A DNA stretch of 64,000 nucleotides, from NCBI GenBank assembly GCA_033060915.1, contig CM065377.1:52066683-52130682 (forward strand). Direction: 5' to 3'. This document shows positions 45,045 to 56,196 of the stretch, in pieces. Made by a program: the position numbers and the translations under genes. The notes under the pieces were generated by a model. That model saw nothing but the letters and a program-made list of their open reading frames with translations. It was not told the origin of the DNA and searched no databases. The stretch is from Euryodendron excelsum. Taxonomy: Eukaryota; Streptophyta; Magnoliopsida; Ericales; Pentaphylacaceae. How positions within the stretch are numbered: the first letter of the stretch is position 1; the number at the start of each line of letters is the position of its first letter.

Positions 45045-45503
45045 TTCCTTTCCAATCCCTCTCTCGAGACAGTTTATTCCTCGAGACGGTTCCAATCCAG
45101 GCACATCTTTTTAGAGACGGTAAGACTCCTTTCCAATCCCTCTCTCGGGACAGTTTATTCCTCGAGACGGTTCCAATCCAGGCACGTCTTTTTGGAGATG
45201 GTAAGACCCCTTTCCAATCCTTCTCTCGGGACAATTTATTCCTCGAGACGGTAAATCTATTTCAATCCAGGCACGTCTTTTCAGAGACGGTAAGACCCCT
45301 TTCCAACCCCACTCTCGAGATAGTTTATTCCTCGAGACGGTTCCAATCTAGGCACGTCTTTTCGAAGATGGTAAGACCCTTTTCCAGTCCCTCTCTCGGG
45401 ACAGTTTATTCCTCAAGACGGTTCCAAATTTGGCGCGTCTTTTCGAAGACGATAAGTCCCCTTTCCAATCCCTCTCTCGAGACAGTTTATTCCTCGAGAC
45501 GGT
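45045..45503 (+). repeat. 81-bp VNTR, five to six copies
   Basis: Unit starts fall at 45098, 45179, 45268, 45349 and 45430 (81 bp, one interval 89). A partial unit precedes them. Each unit has a CGTCTTTTCGGAGACG-like hairpin and TTTATTCCTCGAGACGG. The 165-codon ORF over it is a by-product of the in-frame period. Confidence 0.9.
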
Positions 45504-46271
45504 CCGAGTAGCGAAAATACTCGTAAATATCACAACCGTTAGAGTAGCGGAAATACTCACAAATAGGTCGATATAGGGAATTGCCAACAAACACCTGTGT
45601 CCCGACGACCGCCGTCAGAGTGGCGGAAACACTCAAAACCCAGGTCAACACCAGTGTCTGTTAGCCCATTTCGGTGAAAAATGACCAAACTGCCCTTTGA
45701 ACTTTTTTCGAGACTTTTCGGTCAAGATGACCATTTTGCCCCTAGGCATCCGAACGCCCTGGGAATCATACCGGCTCTGGGTATCAAACCGGTAATCTCC
45801 TGAGAATCAAACCAGCAACCTTCTCAAGTCAAACCGGTACAAAAATGACCGTTTTGCCCCTGGTAGGCCAGTCACCTCTTCTGACCACACTAGCTCTGGG
45901 AATCAAACCAGGAACCTTTGGAAACATTCTAAATAATGTTTCCAGATCCCAAGTCTTCTTCCGGGACAGTCCGAGTCTGTCCCAGGTAGTTTCCCGGTCC
46001 GATTAACCGTTTTGCCCCTAAAGGCTCGGTCAACCTTTCCGACCCCTCTTATCCTCATTTCTCAAGTCAAATACCTCCAGGACACTATTTTAAGTGTTCA
46101 TGCTTCTTTCCGACCTTCTGGGTCATTCCTGGCTCCTTCAAATCATTCCCGAACTTTCTGAAGTCACTCCTAATGAAGCCAGGCTAAAAATTGCATAGTA
46201 GTCACTAGTACAGGCGCCCAAATCTAGTTAAAGATACGTTGCTTGCCGACCTTAAACAATTCCTAAATGGC

Positions 46272-46393
46272 TGGCACCACTAGTAGTGGTGCCAAGCCAA
46301 AAAATGGCCTAGCGCCACTCCTAGTGGCGCCAGTGTAAAATTTGGCCTAGCGCCACTGCAACAGGTGCCATTGTTGTCCAACCTCTATAAATA
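46272..46393 (+). promoter_or_regulatory. LTR promoter: compensated GC palindromes and TATAAATA
   Basis: The first palindrome reads GGCACCACTA-G-TAGTGGTGCC: both arms differ from the family form GGCGCCACTA but still pair. The second is GCGCCACT-cct-AGTGGCGC at about 46321-46340. TATAAATA is at 46386-46393. Confidence 0.75.
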
Positions 46394-49300
46394 CAGAGCC
46401 TCCTCCAACGTGAAAAGGATCCGTCAACTCAGTCTAAAAATCATATAATTCGATATATAGTGCTCGAGCACCTCCTAAACCCTAGCTTCCCTAGGTTTTC
46501 CAAACCCTAGCCACCAGACACTAAACCCTAACCTCCTATACACTCATACACACCTCCATACACTCATACACTAACTTTCAACCCTCCTTTGAAGACTTGA
46601 AGAGCTGCAATCTAAAGCTTGAAGACAACTCTTAAAGATTAAAGACGAAGATCAAGACGAAACCGAAGATCGAAGACAAGCAAGGCGCGCAAAATAAACA
46701 AGACATACGGTAGGCTTTCTCTTTAAATTTTTGCACTTCCCCCTCTCTCTTCTCTCTCCAACCCACTTGGGTTTTCTCTATTTTAATCCCCCATCTCTTT
46801 TCCCCCCTTTCTTTGCATGCTTGAAACAAGGGGATTCCTGGTCCATGTGTAGGATTGGACTATTGGAGAGTCACCGTGTCGAGAACTTTCTTCTAATCTA
46901 ACCAGAGACCATGTGAGTTCGGCTTCCTTGATTATGTGGTGAAGCCTTAGCCTTGTATGTTCACGACCCCAAAATTGCATTGTGCATATCATAGTCTTGC
47001 ATCTTCCCAAAGTCGTTTTCAAAGTTGTTTTCAAAATCGTTTTCAAACTTGTTTCCAAAATTGCATTAAAATCCTCTTTTTTAAAAACTTGTTTTCCAAA
47101 ATCACAATCTTAGGGTGATTCTAGCCTTTCCATAGCTAGGATTGTTTTAGGAAAGTGTTATATTTAAAGTGACCTTCATGGTCCATATTTTCAACTCCTT
47201 GTTATTTTCAAAAACCACTTTCCTAAAGTGGTTCTAGCCTTCCTATGACTACAATTGCTTTAGGAAAATAAGATGTTTTTACACTTCCTAAAAACTCTCT
47301 CTTCAAAAATCTCTTCCTAAAAATCTTCTTTTTAAACATACTTCCCAAAAACTCTTCTTTCCAAATTTGTTTTCTAAAAACTCTTTACAAAAATCTATAT
47401 TTCAAAACCTCCTTTTTCAACTCCTTTCCAAAATGCTCTCTCCAAAATCCACTTTTCAAAAACGCTCCCTAAAAATCTTTTTTAAAAAAAAAACTCTCTT
47501 CCCAAAATCTTCCTTCTAGAAATTCCCCTCTAGGATTTTCCTTCTAAAATCTATGTTTCTAAAAACACACTTTCGAAAAACTACTTCTCTTTAAAATCTT
47601 TTTCCAAAAACTTTATCTTCCGAATTCACTTTCCAAAAACTCCTCACTAGGATTCCCATCTAGAAAACCTTCATTTCCGAAAACGCACTTTCCAAAAATC
47701 CTTTTTCCTTAGAGCCCAAGTCAAGCCCTAGAACCCACAATTAGGAAACCCTAATTTTCTTTCCAAAAACATGATTTTCGAACTTTGCCCCAAACCTAGG
47801 TTTCCAAAACCTCTTGTTTTTACATCGAAACTATACATGTTTCCAAAACCTATTTTCTACGTCGAAACTATAGTTTTTCAAATCTAGGATTTCTGGAATC
47901 TCTCTTTCCAAATCCTTGCCAAATCCTACCTTCCCTTTAGGAAACCAAATCAAATATTCCCGTTTAGGAAACCAAATCCAATCCTCTGTTTTTGGAAACA
48001 AAATCAAACCTTTGCTTTTAGAAACCAAATCCAATCCCTTCCTAATCTAAACCTTTCCTAATTCAAATCCTTCCTAATCTTCTTATTTCCTAAATCTTAA
48101 GTTTCCAAAACTTGAACATAAAAATGTTTCCTAAATTTTAAAACTCAACTTCCACATCTTTCCTAAACTCAAACCTTTCCTAATCTCAAGATTTTCTAAA
48201 ACCCTACAACTTTCTAAATCCTAAACTCTCTAAATTTCAAATTAGGAAAGATTTCTAACTTCAGCACTTTCCTATTTCACGACCTTTCTTAAAGCGAAAC
48301 TTTCCAGTTTTAAAACTTTCTAAACTCAAAACTTTCCAATTTTCAACACTTTCCTATTTCAAAACTTTCCAAATTCTAAACTTTCCAACTTTCAAAACTT
48401 CCTAATTTCAAAACCTTTCCTAAAACAACACTTTCCTAATTCAAAACATTCCAAATTCAAAACTTTCCAAAGTTGAGACTTTCTTAATTCAAAGCTCTCC
48501 TAATTTTGAAACTTTCCTAATTCGAAAACTTTCCTAAAATGACACCTTCCTAAAACGGAACTTTCCTAAATCGGACCTTTCCTAATTCGAACCTTTCCTA
48601 AATCTAATCTTTCTTAAACTCTCGAGTCTTTCCTAAGTCTCATCTTTCTTAAGTCTAGGTTTCCTAAACTTCCATCTTTCCAAAACAAGTCTAAATCTTT
48701 TCCAAGTTCCACTTTTTCAAATCAAAATTCAATCTTTTCAATTCCAAATTCCAATTTTCAATCCTCTATTCAAAGTTCAATCTCCCAATCTTCCAATCCA
48801 ATTTCCAATTCAATCTCTTTCTTCCAAATCAATCACTTTTCAATCGGACTCTTGTTCGAACTATGACTGACCTGATTCCTCCAAAAGGATACGTAGGCAA
48901 CCCTCATGGGTGCGGTCAAAATTTCTTTCAAATCTCTAATTCCACAACCTTCTTCAAATCTCAAATTCCATAACTCTTTTCAAATCTCTTTTCAATTCCA
49001 ATTTCAAATCCATCTTTCCAAATCTCTTTTTAAATCAAATCAATTTCTTTTCAAATCGTTTTCCAGATCTATTTCCAAATCAAGTCTCCTTTCTTGCACT
49101 TGCATACATCATGTTTTTCTAAACATTGTTTTTCTAAAGTGAATAGGGTTGAACATATGTTAATTAAAGACTCTCATAGGTGAATCTAGGGTAGATTGAC
49201 ATATAGGTACCGAAAGGGCGGGGTAGGGTGATGACTTAGTGCGTCTTCCCTACATGTAACCAACCTCCAAACCTAGAATCACTGATTTCAAAGACCAAAA

Positions 49301-49640
49301 CGGAGTTATTTTCTAAAAAGGGCTAAATGTTTTCCAAAGGTTGCCAAACAACCTATTTTTCTTAAAAACCCTCTCTTGAGGACATATTTTCAAAATTCTT
49401 TTCCAAAACCTTAAGAGTAGTCTTCGGATTATTCTTAGTTTTTAGGTGACCTAACTCACCTTAATCAAGTTAGGTGGCGACTCCAATTTTTTTCTAAAAG
49501 CCCTTTATTCAAATCAATTTTCAATTCAAACCTAGTCGCACTCATTCTTCTAGGAGGATGAGTTCTAACAAGAGAGTACAGCATTTTTCCCCCTTGTGTG
49601 AGTATTCTTCGAGTGCGAAAAATCTGGGCGCGACACCTGA

Positions 49641-50299
49641 CATCGAAATTGACTGTAAAAAAGAAATAAAAAGGGTGACAAGTTAGACATAGATGAAATT
49701 TTAGGCAGATAAATAGGAAAAGTTTGTACCAACTCGGGGAAGAAGTGATCGACCTGTTTTCTGCGGAACTTTGGGGCATTGAGCTGGTAGGGCCAACTCC
49801 ACTGGGATATCCCCAAACTCCTAAGGACTACTCACCCTAATTATAATGTCGTCAATCCCCTTTCCCGAATTTGGAAGAAACTAAACCAACTCTCTGGGGC
49901 CAGTCCTAACCCTAAAGTATTATCTATGATGGTCTGACCAAGCACTGTTCACCTTTACTGCCGAGTAGCAGTAATCGAACTCGTGCAGACCTAGGTTCAG
50001 ACTTAACCTTCTATTCAACTCAACACTCCCATCACTATCCTGTACCCATTTGGTGTGAGCTGGATTGGAGTGATTTCGTAATGGTTGAGGACTTCGGTCA
50101 AAAAGGGGTGAATGAAAAAGTGGAGTCCTCCCTCAACGATGGAAACAAGAGGGAAAGGAGTCCTCTCCTTAGTTACTACCCAACCATCATCCTCAGGGCC
50201 GATTTACCTAATATCTACGCCTGTCAAAAAATTATATCAGGCCTTAAACGCAGCGATACTATCAGAAGAGACAAGCATATTCCTAAGAAGTGAACCCAT
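49641..50299 (-). pseudogene. N-terminal part of the Tat antisense gene, PF04195-like
   Basis: Reading minus from an ATG at 50299. After about 20 codons and two stops the frame runs TPFPLVSIVEGGLHFFIHPF then VLNHYEITPIQLTPNGYRIV, the hallmark pattern of plant 'putative gypsy type transposon' proteins (PF04195): P-P-L, G-L-x-F-P-L-H-P-F, P-x-Q-L-x-P-N. Further on LGLHEFDYCYSA, GKGIDDIIIRVSSP and, in another frame, QLNAPKFRRKQVDHFFPEL are readable. A candidate intron sits at 49653-49729. Several frameshifts and stops (Trp to TGA/TAG, Gln to TAG) make it a pseudogene. The true start could lie elsewhere upstream. Function of the family is unknown. It is transcribed towards the pol genes, opposite to the element. 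Confidence 0.7.
49653..49729 (-). other. Candidate intron (77 bp) in the Tat antisense gene
   Basis: On the minus strand GAGTTG|GTACAAAC is the donor and a T-rich tract ending TTTTTTACAG is the acceptor. Coding resumes with NFDVRDKEIELL. The tract quality is good, but the codon phase does not fit perfectly, perhaps because of local indels. Confidence 0.45.
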
Positions 50300-50597
50300 T
50301 ATGAATCAAGGATGAAGACTCTTAGGGTTTACTTACCGGAAAAGCAAGAAGGAGGGGAAGAAGAAGAACTTACAGAACGGTAATCTTCACGAAAGAGACA
50401 AATGCAAAATGATGGATTGTTCTGCGTTCAATGGTTGGCCAAAACCCCTTTCGTCTGCAAAGAATGTCGAAGCGGCGGCAACAGGTTTGGATTACTCAAC
50501 GATCGCGTCACATTAAACTGCCTCTGACGGTTGACATCATGGTAATGATACACTAGCCCCAGCCCCCTACCAAAGGGCGCTAGGGCTGAGGGACAGT
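50300..50597 (+). other. Tat-type element 3' end: leader of the antisense gene and polypurine-like tract
   Basis: No sense coding sequence was seen. The segment ends AGGGCTGAGGGACAGT just before a TG start at 50598, which fits a polypurine tract before a 3' LTR. It would also contain the promoter of the antisense gene; no TATA is convincing. Confidence 0.5.
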
Positions 50598-51285
50598 TGT
50601 GGGTCAAATAAGCCCCGGTTCAATCCACCAGAGAAGGCCCAACTTAAATCAAACAGCTTATTTAGGCTAAGGACAGCCCAGTTCACCAGGGCAAGTCCAA
50701 CTTCGATTAAACAGTCCAAATAGCATTATAAGTCAGGCCAATATAGCCAAGAGCAACGTAATTTGCAAGACTAATACTACCCAAAGTATTAGAGCAATCA
50801 TGAATGATATCAAAACATTTAATGCTCAGGTCTCAGCATTTAATACGGAGGAGACACACCACATGAACACATGGCTCACGTCTGGTCAGTAAAACTCAAG
50901 CATGGCGATAAAGGTGAATTTATGTCCGATAGCCAACTCTAGCCGACTTGAGCCTATAAGATAGGTCATGATCACTGAAGTAGGCTCAACAGAGAGCACT
51001 ACACTATAAACACTGAAGTCTCAAGAAGCAAGGTATGGACAACTGATTTTCAGGCATTCAATGTCTTTATTCATTCGATCATCGATTAAAATTGCTAACT
51101 TAATCATCGGAGTGTGATCAGCCCAAAGAAGGTCAACCAATTCTAACTCCTTTGTCTCCCAGTAGCAGGTTGGTGCTTATCAATATTGGTTCGAGTGATT
51201 GGCCAGGCCTTCCCAGAAATCCCACTTACATTGTTTGTCAAAGAGTTTTTGATACACATCGGTGGGTTCCTTTCGAACAACTTAA
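50598..51285 (+). repeat. Probable 3' LTR of the Tat-type element
   Basis: It starts TGTGGGTCAAATAAGC after the purine tract and contains ACTTAATCATCGGAGTGTGATC (about 51097), similar to the TCGGAGTG words of Tat-lineage LTRs, followed by TTTGTCTCCCAGTAGCAGG. The right end could not be fixed, because the 5' LTR and TSD are outside the window. Confidence 0.5.
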
Positions 51286-51288
51286 ATA

Positions 51289-51391
51289 ATTGGGACGAGT
51301 AATGCTTATAACCCGTACTCACTATCCACACGAACCAACAATTGGGACGTGTAATGCTTACAATCTGTGCTCACAATCCACACGAACCATT
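51289..51391 (+). repeat. 52-bp tandem duplication
   Basis: ATTGGGACGAGTAATGCTTA at 51289 and ATTGGGACGTGTAATGCTTA at 51341. Both units end CCACACGAACCA. It may lie just outside, or at the end of, the Tat LTR. Confidence 0.85.
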
Positions 51392-52308
51392 GTTGTGAAA
51401 CTAATCGTAACCACAATGGTAACAAGGTTTTGTCATGTCCTCATTTTAGGGGAGATATCATTGTGTGGTACATTAGTCACTTGTCCTTTATAACACAGGT
51501 TTGTTTTCCTAAAAAAAGTACTTTAGGAAAGTTTTTTTCCAAAATAATTAAACGCAAAAGGTTATTCTCATAATAAGGTAAAACGCAATCGTGGGTTACG
51601 TTTTAAGAGAAAACGTAATCTTGGATTGCGTTTTGTCAAAGCTGCAAATGGGTATAGTTACGAGGCTGATAAAATGCCTGACAAAACGTAGGTGTCAGCT
51701 GTGTTTTGTCAGAAAATGCAAGTGGGACTAGTTGGCACTACTAGAATTTTATGATGACACAAGTGACAAATACGTCATGAGTCATGACCTTGTTATTATC
51801 CATGTTGAAGAACTTGACGAAAAGATGAATACCAAAATCAATAAAACCCACTCAGATAAATAGTCTAATGGGTAGGGAAAAAAGTCTAATGGCTAGGTAA
51901 TACTGAATGTTCGACAATAATTTTTATTAAATGATGATATATGGTGAGTGAATACATTAAAGTTATGGTGTGGTGGAGAAACTTTTAAGAAAATAACTTA
52001 TTAGATTTTGTCATGTGATATTTTTCTTTAAATATTTCTCCACTATGACCACAAATTCAGATTATTGATGTATTCACACATCACGTATTATTATTTAATG
52101 AGAATTACTACTGAACACTCAGTACTATCTATCAACTAGACTTTTTTCCACTCACTTGGGTCTTAGAGTGGAAACCCTTAAGAGAGTGAAAATGCAATGA
52201 GAAATATGAATTTTTTTTAACGATGATAAGATTCATTAGTGATCTTTTTGTACCAGCATAAGTATTAGAGACTTGTCCTTCCTTTTCATTAATTAATTAA
52301 TCATCAAT
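51392..52308. other. AT-rich intergenic or unidentified repeat DNA
   Basis: No coding sequence was seen. Three AAACGCAATC-like words occur around 51580-51640. A CACTACTAG word is at about 51738, but no matching terminal partner was found. Confidence 0.5.
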
Positions 52309-52501
52309 GTGAAGTTGTAGAGACTTAAGCAGTAGGCATTAAAGTTCAATAGCTAACTATATAAGTACGATTTGACTTATAACTAATTAAATAGTAACCA
52401 CCAAGGTGATGTAGAGACTTGAACAGTAAGCATTAAAGTTCACTAGCCAACTACAAAGGTACGATTTGACTTAACAAACTAAATAAATAGTAACCACTAA
52501 G
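52309..52501 (+). repeat. 97-bp tandem duplication
   Basis: Units start at 52309 and 52406. They share TGTAGAGACTT, GCATTAAAGTTCA, TACGATTTGACTTA and AAATAGTAACCAC. A partial third copy (AACTAATTAAATAGTAGC) appears at about 52791, after the possible SINE. Confidence 0.85.
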
Positions 52502-52509
52502 GTAATACT

Positions 52510-52793
52510 TAAGTTGGCTTTAGCAACTGAACTTACAATCCTGCTCTTCTCTCAACGGTCACGTGTTCGAATTTGTTTGCGGCTGTACTTGTGTAAACTA
52601 AATGCTGTTGAGAATAGACTGAATGTCACATGCACTCTGGTGGGGCTGTGGTGACAAACTCGCCATTTCTGAGTTAGTAACTATGGCTCAAACTGAACAT
52701 TTTGTAGTGAGTGAAAATCTTTATGATCATGCTTAAGGAAGGTTACTACACTGGTCGCTCCTTCGCACCTTTTTGCTTAGTTAAAAAAAAAAA
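52510..52793 (+). mobile_element. Possible tRNA-derived SINE
   Basis: TGGCTTTAGCAACTG near the start loosely resembles an A box, and CACGTGTTCGAATTTG (about 52561-52576) resembles a B box. The block ends in a run of A at about 52783-52793. Sequence before and after resembles the two sides of the neighbouring 97-bp repeat (AACTAAATAAATAGTAACC versus AACTAATTAAATAGTAGC), which could be an imperfect target duplication or simply a third repeat unit. Confidence 0.3.
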
Positions 52794-53115
52794 CTAATTA
52801 AATAGTAGCTAACAACTCTTATAAATTATAAATAAAGAGTTATCTTTAACTGTATTTTATTTTAATATGAAAAGTCTCAATTCAATTACAACATTCTTTC
52901 AAATAAATTATTATATTCCTTTCTGTTTATAAAGCAATTCTCAATTCTTTTATTGCAATTCTTCATGAACACTAGTCAAGTAAACTATTGGCAATTAGAT
53001 GAAAGCGATGGTCACTTACCAACCTTTGTACATACTGGATTAACTCTCTCTCTCTCTCTCTCTCACTTACTGATTGTACTTCAACAGTGCAATTATAATA
53101 TTTTAACTTACACTT
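52794..53115. other. AT-rich sequence with a (TC)n tract
   Basis: No coding sequence was seen. An alternating CT run lies at about 53044-53064. Confidence 0.6.
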
Positions 53116-54487
53116 TGTTCACTTTAGTTTAGGATTTTATATATCTTTTCAGTTAGATTTTAGTATTAACTTACTTTGTTTTGCTTTGTACGCAATTCAA
53201 ATAACAGTGAAGAGTGCTGTGAATAATGTCGTGCGCACGGCTGAATAGTGTTCAAATGGATGAATAGTGTCGTGCCCACGGTGAATAGTGACTGTGCGCA
53301 CAGGTGAATAGTGTTTAAATTATGAATAGTGTCATGCGCACGATGAATAATACCGTTTGAACGCTTTCACATGTCTGCAAAACCGTAAGAAATTACTGAG
53401 ACTCAATTTCACCATTAGCTAATGGTTAGCTAATCGTACGCACGGTTAGCTAGCAGTTGATAGCAGCTCTGTTTACTTTTAATCGATAAATTCAGTTTTT
53501 GCACAAAAATTGGGGATTTAAGGTTTTTGTATATAGATAAAGTTAAATACAACTATAATGAGTACTTGTAAATATAGAAACACCTGTAATTTCATTGTAA
53601 TTTCTACTTTAGTAATCAAATTCAAGTAATTTACAATTTTTCTTGAATTCAATTGTCAATTTTTCCATGGATTCAAGTAGCTAATTTTTCAATTGGGTGC
53701 AATTGTGAAGGTCACTCAAGAAATCCAAGGTTTTATTGAATATATCTCATGAATTCATTATTTTATCTTCTTAGATCATTAATTCCTAGTAATTGAATGC
53801 AGAAATCTTAGAACACTTAGATTATTGATTATGTTTGATGGTTTTAATGCATGATTCCTCAATGGTGTGTTGAATTCATCCAAATTGATGGTATTAATCT
53901 AAGCCTCTCTATTAGATCGTGAATCTAACATCAAGTATTATGGAATTCATTCTCACCAATTAAATGTTGGATGGTTAAGAAGACATAGGTTATTAACTAT
54001 GTTTGATTAATTTAATACTTAATTCCTTAATTTTCTATTGATCCTAGTCAAATCGATAGTATTAACCTATGATTTTACTATTGACTATGAATCTAATTTT
54101 AATTGCTTGAGAATTGTTAATTTTCAAAGCTAAATCTTCTTAATCAAACTCTCTTGATTATGGGGTTTGATTTATGTTATGAACCTTATTGATATCTTTG
54201 GATGAATTAAGTGATCGGATCGATTGAATCCAATTCCTTTTACAATTACTAATCTAGCTTTCATTTCCTTCGTTCTAACTTAAACAAAAAAAACCTCTTC
54301 AAACTAAATCGTTTTGCATTTTCCCTTTTTAAGAAGCATTTTACCAAATTACATGAGTCTTGAGAGTGCTAACTGCTAGCTTTGACTGATAGTCTATCTA
54401 GGGCTCAATTCTCGTAGAATTCGACCTCAATACTTATCGAGTTATACTTAACGAACACTTGCTCTTGGGTGTTATATTGCTACAATC
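53116..54487 (+). repeat. Athila-like LTR (fragment or solo)
   Basis: It shares with the better defined LTR at 58508 the words GGATTCAAGTAGCTAA, AACACTTAGATT and TCTTAATCAAACTC-like segments in the same order, and has a similar length. A cluster of GTGAATAGTG and CGTGCGCACG words (53220-53350) lies about 180 bp before a TATATAGATAA (about 53529). The ends are approximate (TGTTCAC... to ...TACAATCA); no TSD was found. Confidence 0.5.
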
Positions 54488-54887
54488 ATGTCTCACCCCC
54501 CACCCTCCAATTTGCTTTTTGCTAGTCCCTAGAAAAATATTAAAACCAAATGATAATCTCCACTTTCGTAGGAGTTACGGATGCATTTAGCTAATGCATC
54601 AAGCTTTTAAACCCATAGATTACCTCTAGTTGACGAGTAGTGTCTCATGAGGACTTACAGTGATAATGGCCACACATATCTACTCATGACCTACAATTAA
54701 AGTTTTAGACATATTCCTAGATTGCTCTACCTACCTTCCTTCATCTTTCACTTATTCTCTCTTAGTGGTTTCTTTTCTCTCTCTAATTTATTCTCTACTT
54801 TTGTCCTTACACTATTCCTCTCCTATACTTTCCTTTATTCTATTTTTGCTCGGAATCCTAAATCTTGGGCTCCTCTCTCTCAGGTTC
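54488..54887. other. Unassigned DNA between an Athila-like LTR and a gag relic
   Basis: A CT-rich stretch with a short hydrophobic ORF on + (about 54722-54910) shows no family signature. It probably belongs to the minus-strand Athila relic. Confidence 0.4.
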
Positions 54888-55620
54888 CTAATCCCTATTT
54901 ACATCTTTAATAAATTCTTCACTAACCTTAAAAGCTTCTTTCCTAGACTTATACTCTTGGGGGGTGATGATTTGATCTATGATTTCCTCATTCCTATGGT
55001 TAATGATGGGATGGACTTGTTCTTGATGGAGAGTTGGATTGGGATCACTCTTAAGCACTTGTCTAGGAGGATTAGGTTGAGATTGAATGGGGACCTTTTC
55101 CCTCCCTTGAGCATCCAAGGCTTGCATCAATAGGGTTAGTTGACCTTTCATAGTCTCAAGAAGTTGACCTTTTTGTTCAAGGGCTTTGTTTACCCTAAAG
55201 TTTACACCATTTTGCATTTGCATGAATTGTTGTAAGGGTCTCTAATGTATCCTTCAAATTGTCCTTTAGCGTGCTATTGTGAGAAGGTTGATATGAACTT
55301 AAGGTTTGTGGGTGATAGAGTGAAGGTTGGATTTGATATTGTTGAGAGAAAGATCCCTCATTCTTCCAATTTGAATTGATTCCTTGACCCACTTGGTTTG
55401 CAAATGGTGTACTATATTGGGTAAGAAGATTGGCTTGACAATGCAAACCTTCCTTAAAATTTAGAATAGAGGGACTATGCTTAGTCGAGTTCAAGTAGTC
55501 TCTAAGAGACTGTTAAGTTCAAGTAATCTCCGAGACACCGACAATAAGGTGCTTGCGCACCACCATAACTATGGATAATCCTATTACCATCATTCTTAAT
55601 CCCTTAAGAAAAGTATTTCA
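54888..55620 (-). pseudogene. gag: Internally deleted Athila-type gag relic
   Basis: Reading minus, RDYLNSTKHSPSILNF (about 55500) matches the RDYLNPP start region of gag in the element at 60303. After only a few codons it jumps to gag C-terminal sequence: SNWKNEGSFSQQ, HPQTLSSYQPSHNSTLKDNL, then (frame change) LETMKGQLTLLMQALDAQG and the REKVPIQSQPNPP motif. The central capsid-like region is missing. It belongs to a minus-strand element whose PBS is at 56179. Confidence 0.65.
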
Positions 55621-56178
55621 TTGCGCATATGTCAATATGTAGAGATGATGTGTGGGAAAATGAGCTACCAAGCATAGTGGAATGGCTCTTGGGATTCAGT
55701 ATTGAATATTTATTGGTTGAGTCATGAACTCAAACTGTCATACAATGCACATACAAATTGGCACTCTGCACCTCAACAAGTCAATTCATAATCTGCAACC
55801 ACCAATATTTTCCATCCTACCTCCAATCTCTACATAGATATACCACTAATGCAACAATTCAACTTGGCCAACCACACCTCCAATCTCTACAAGTTATGTA
55901 CAACCAATTAGCAATTAAACTTAATCCTTAATTCTCTACTACGTCTCAAAATAAAAGAAAATAATTAAGTAAATCAAACTAAACTAATCAAGCAACAAAA
56001 TACGAAAAGTAAAAAGAAACATCTAAAAATGAAATCTAACAAGCTAACAAGTAAGATAATAGAACGAGTTTACCCCAGCAAGCTTGCAGTACTCTTGTCG
56101 TTGAAGATGGATGGTGAAGATGTTTCCGCCAAAACCAATTCCTCTAAAAGTTCATCTCACCAACGCCAACCGCAAAAC
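55621..56178 (-). other. 5' untranslated part of the minus-strand Athila relic
   Basis: AT-rich, between the gag relic and the PBS. No coding sequence was seen. Confidence 0.5.
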
Positions 56179-56196
56179 TTGTCGACAACGGCACCA
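56179..56196 (-). other. Athila-type primer-binding site, minus strand
   Basis: Reading minus: TGGTGCCGTTGTCGACAA, a diverged form of TGGCGCCGTTGCC... as at 59683. The differences are mostly C-to-T. Confidence 0.65.

Larger units (their letters stand above)
44859..49635 (+). mobile_element. Solo LTR of the giant family (4777 bp)
   Basis: It runs from TGTAAGCACCCC to GGGCGCGACA, with the perfect TSD CCTGA at 44854-44858 and 49636-49640. Host sequence on both sides is the antisense gene of the Tat-type element. It carries an 81-bp VNTR (five to six units), promoter palindromes with TATAAATA at 46386-46393, CTTTCCTAA repeats (about 48030-48670), and the end hairpin with PBS echo at 49475-49484. 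Confidence 0.95.

Noticed and set aside
50081..50315. Two overlapping plus-strand ORFs
   Set aside because: They lie opposite the PF04195-like antisense coding frame and have no family signature.
51730..52710. CACTACTAG at about 51738 and TTTTGTAGTG at about 52700 as ends of a CACTA transposon
   Set aside because: Flanking 3-bp duplications do not match and no subterminal repeats or transposase were seen between them.
54722..55133. Hydrophobic plus-strand ORFs suggesting membrane proteins
   Set aside because: Partly opposite to the gag relic, CT-rich, short, and without conserved motif.
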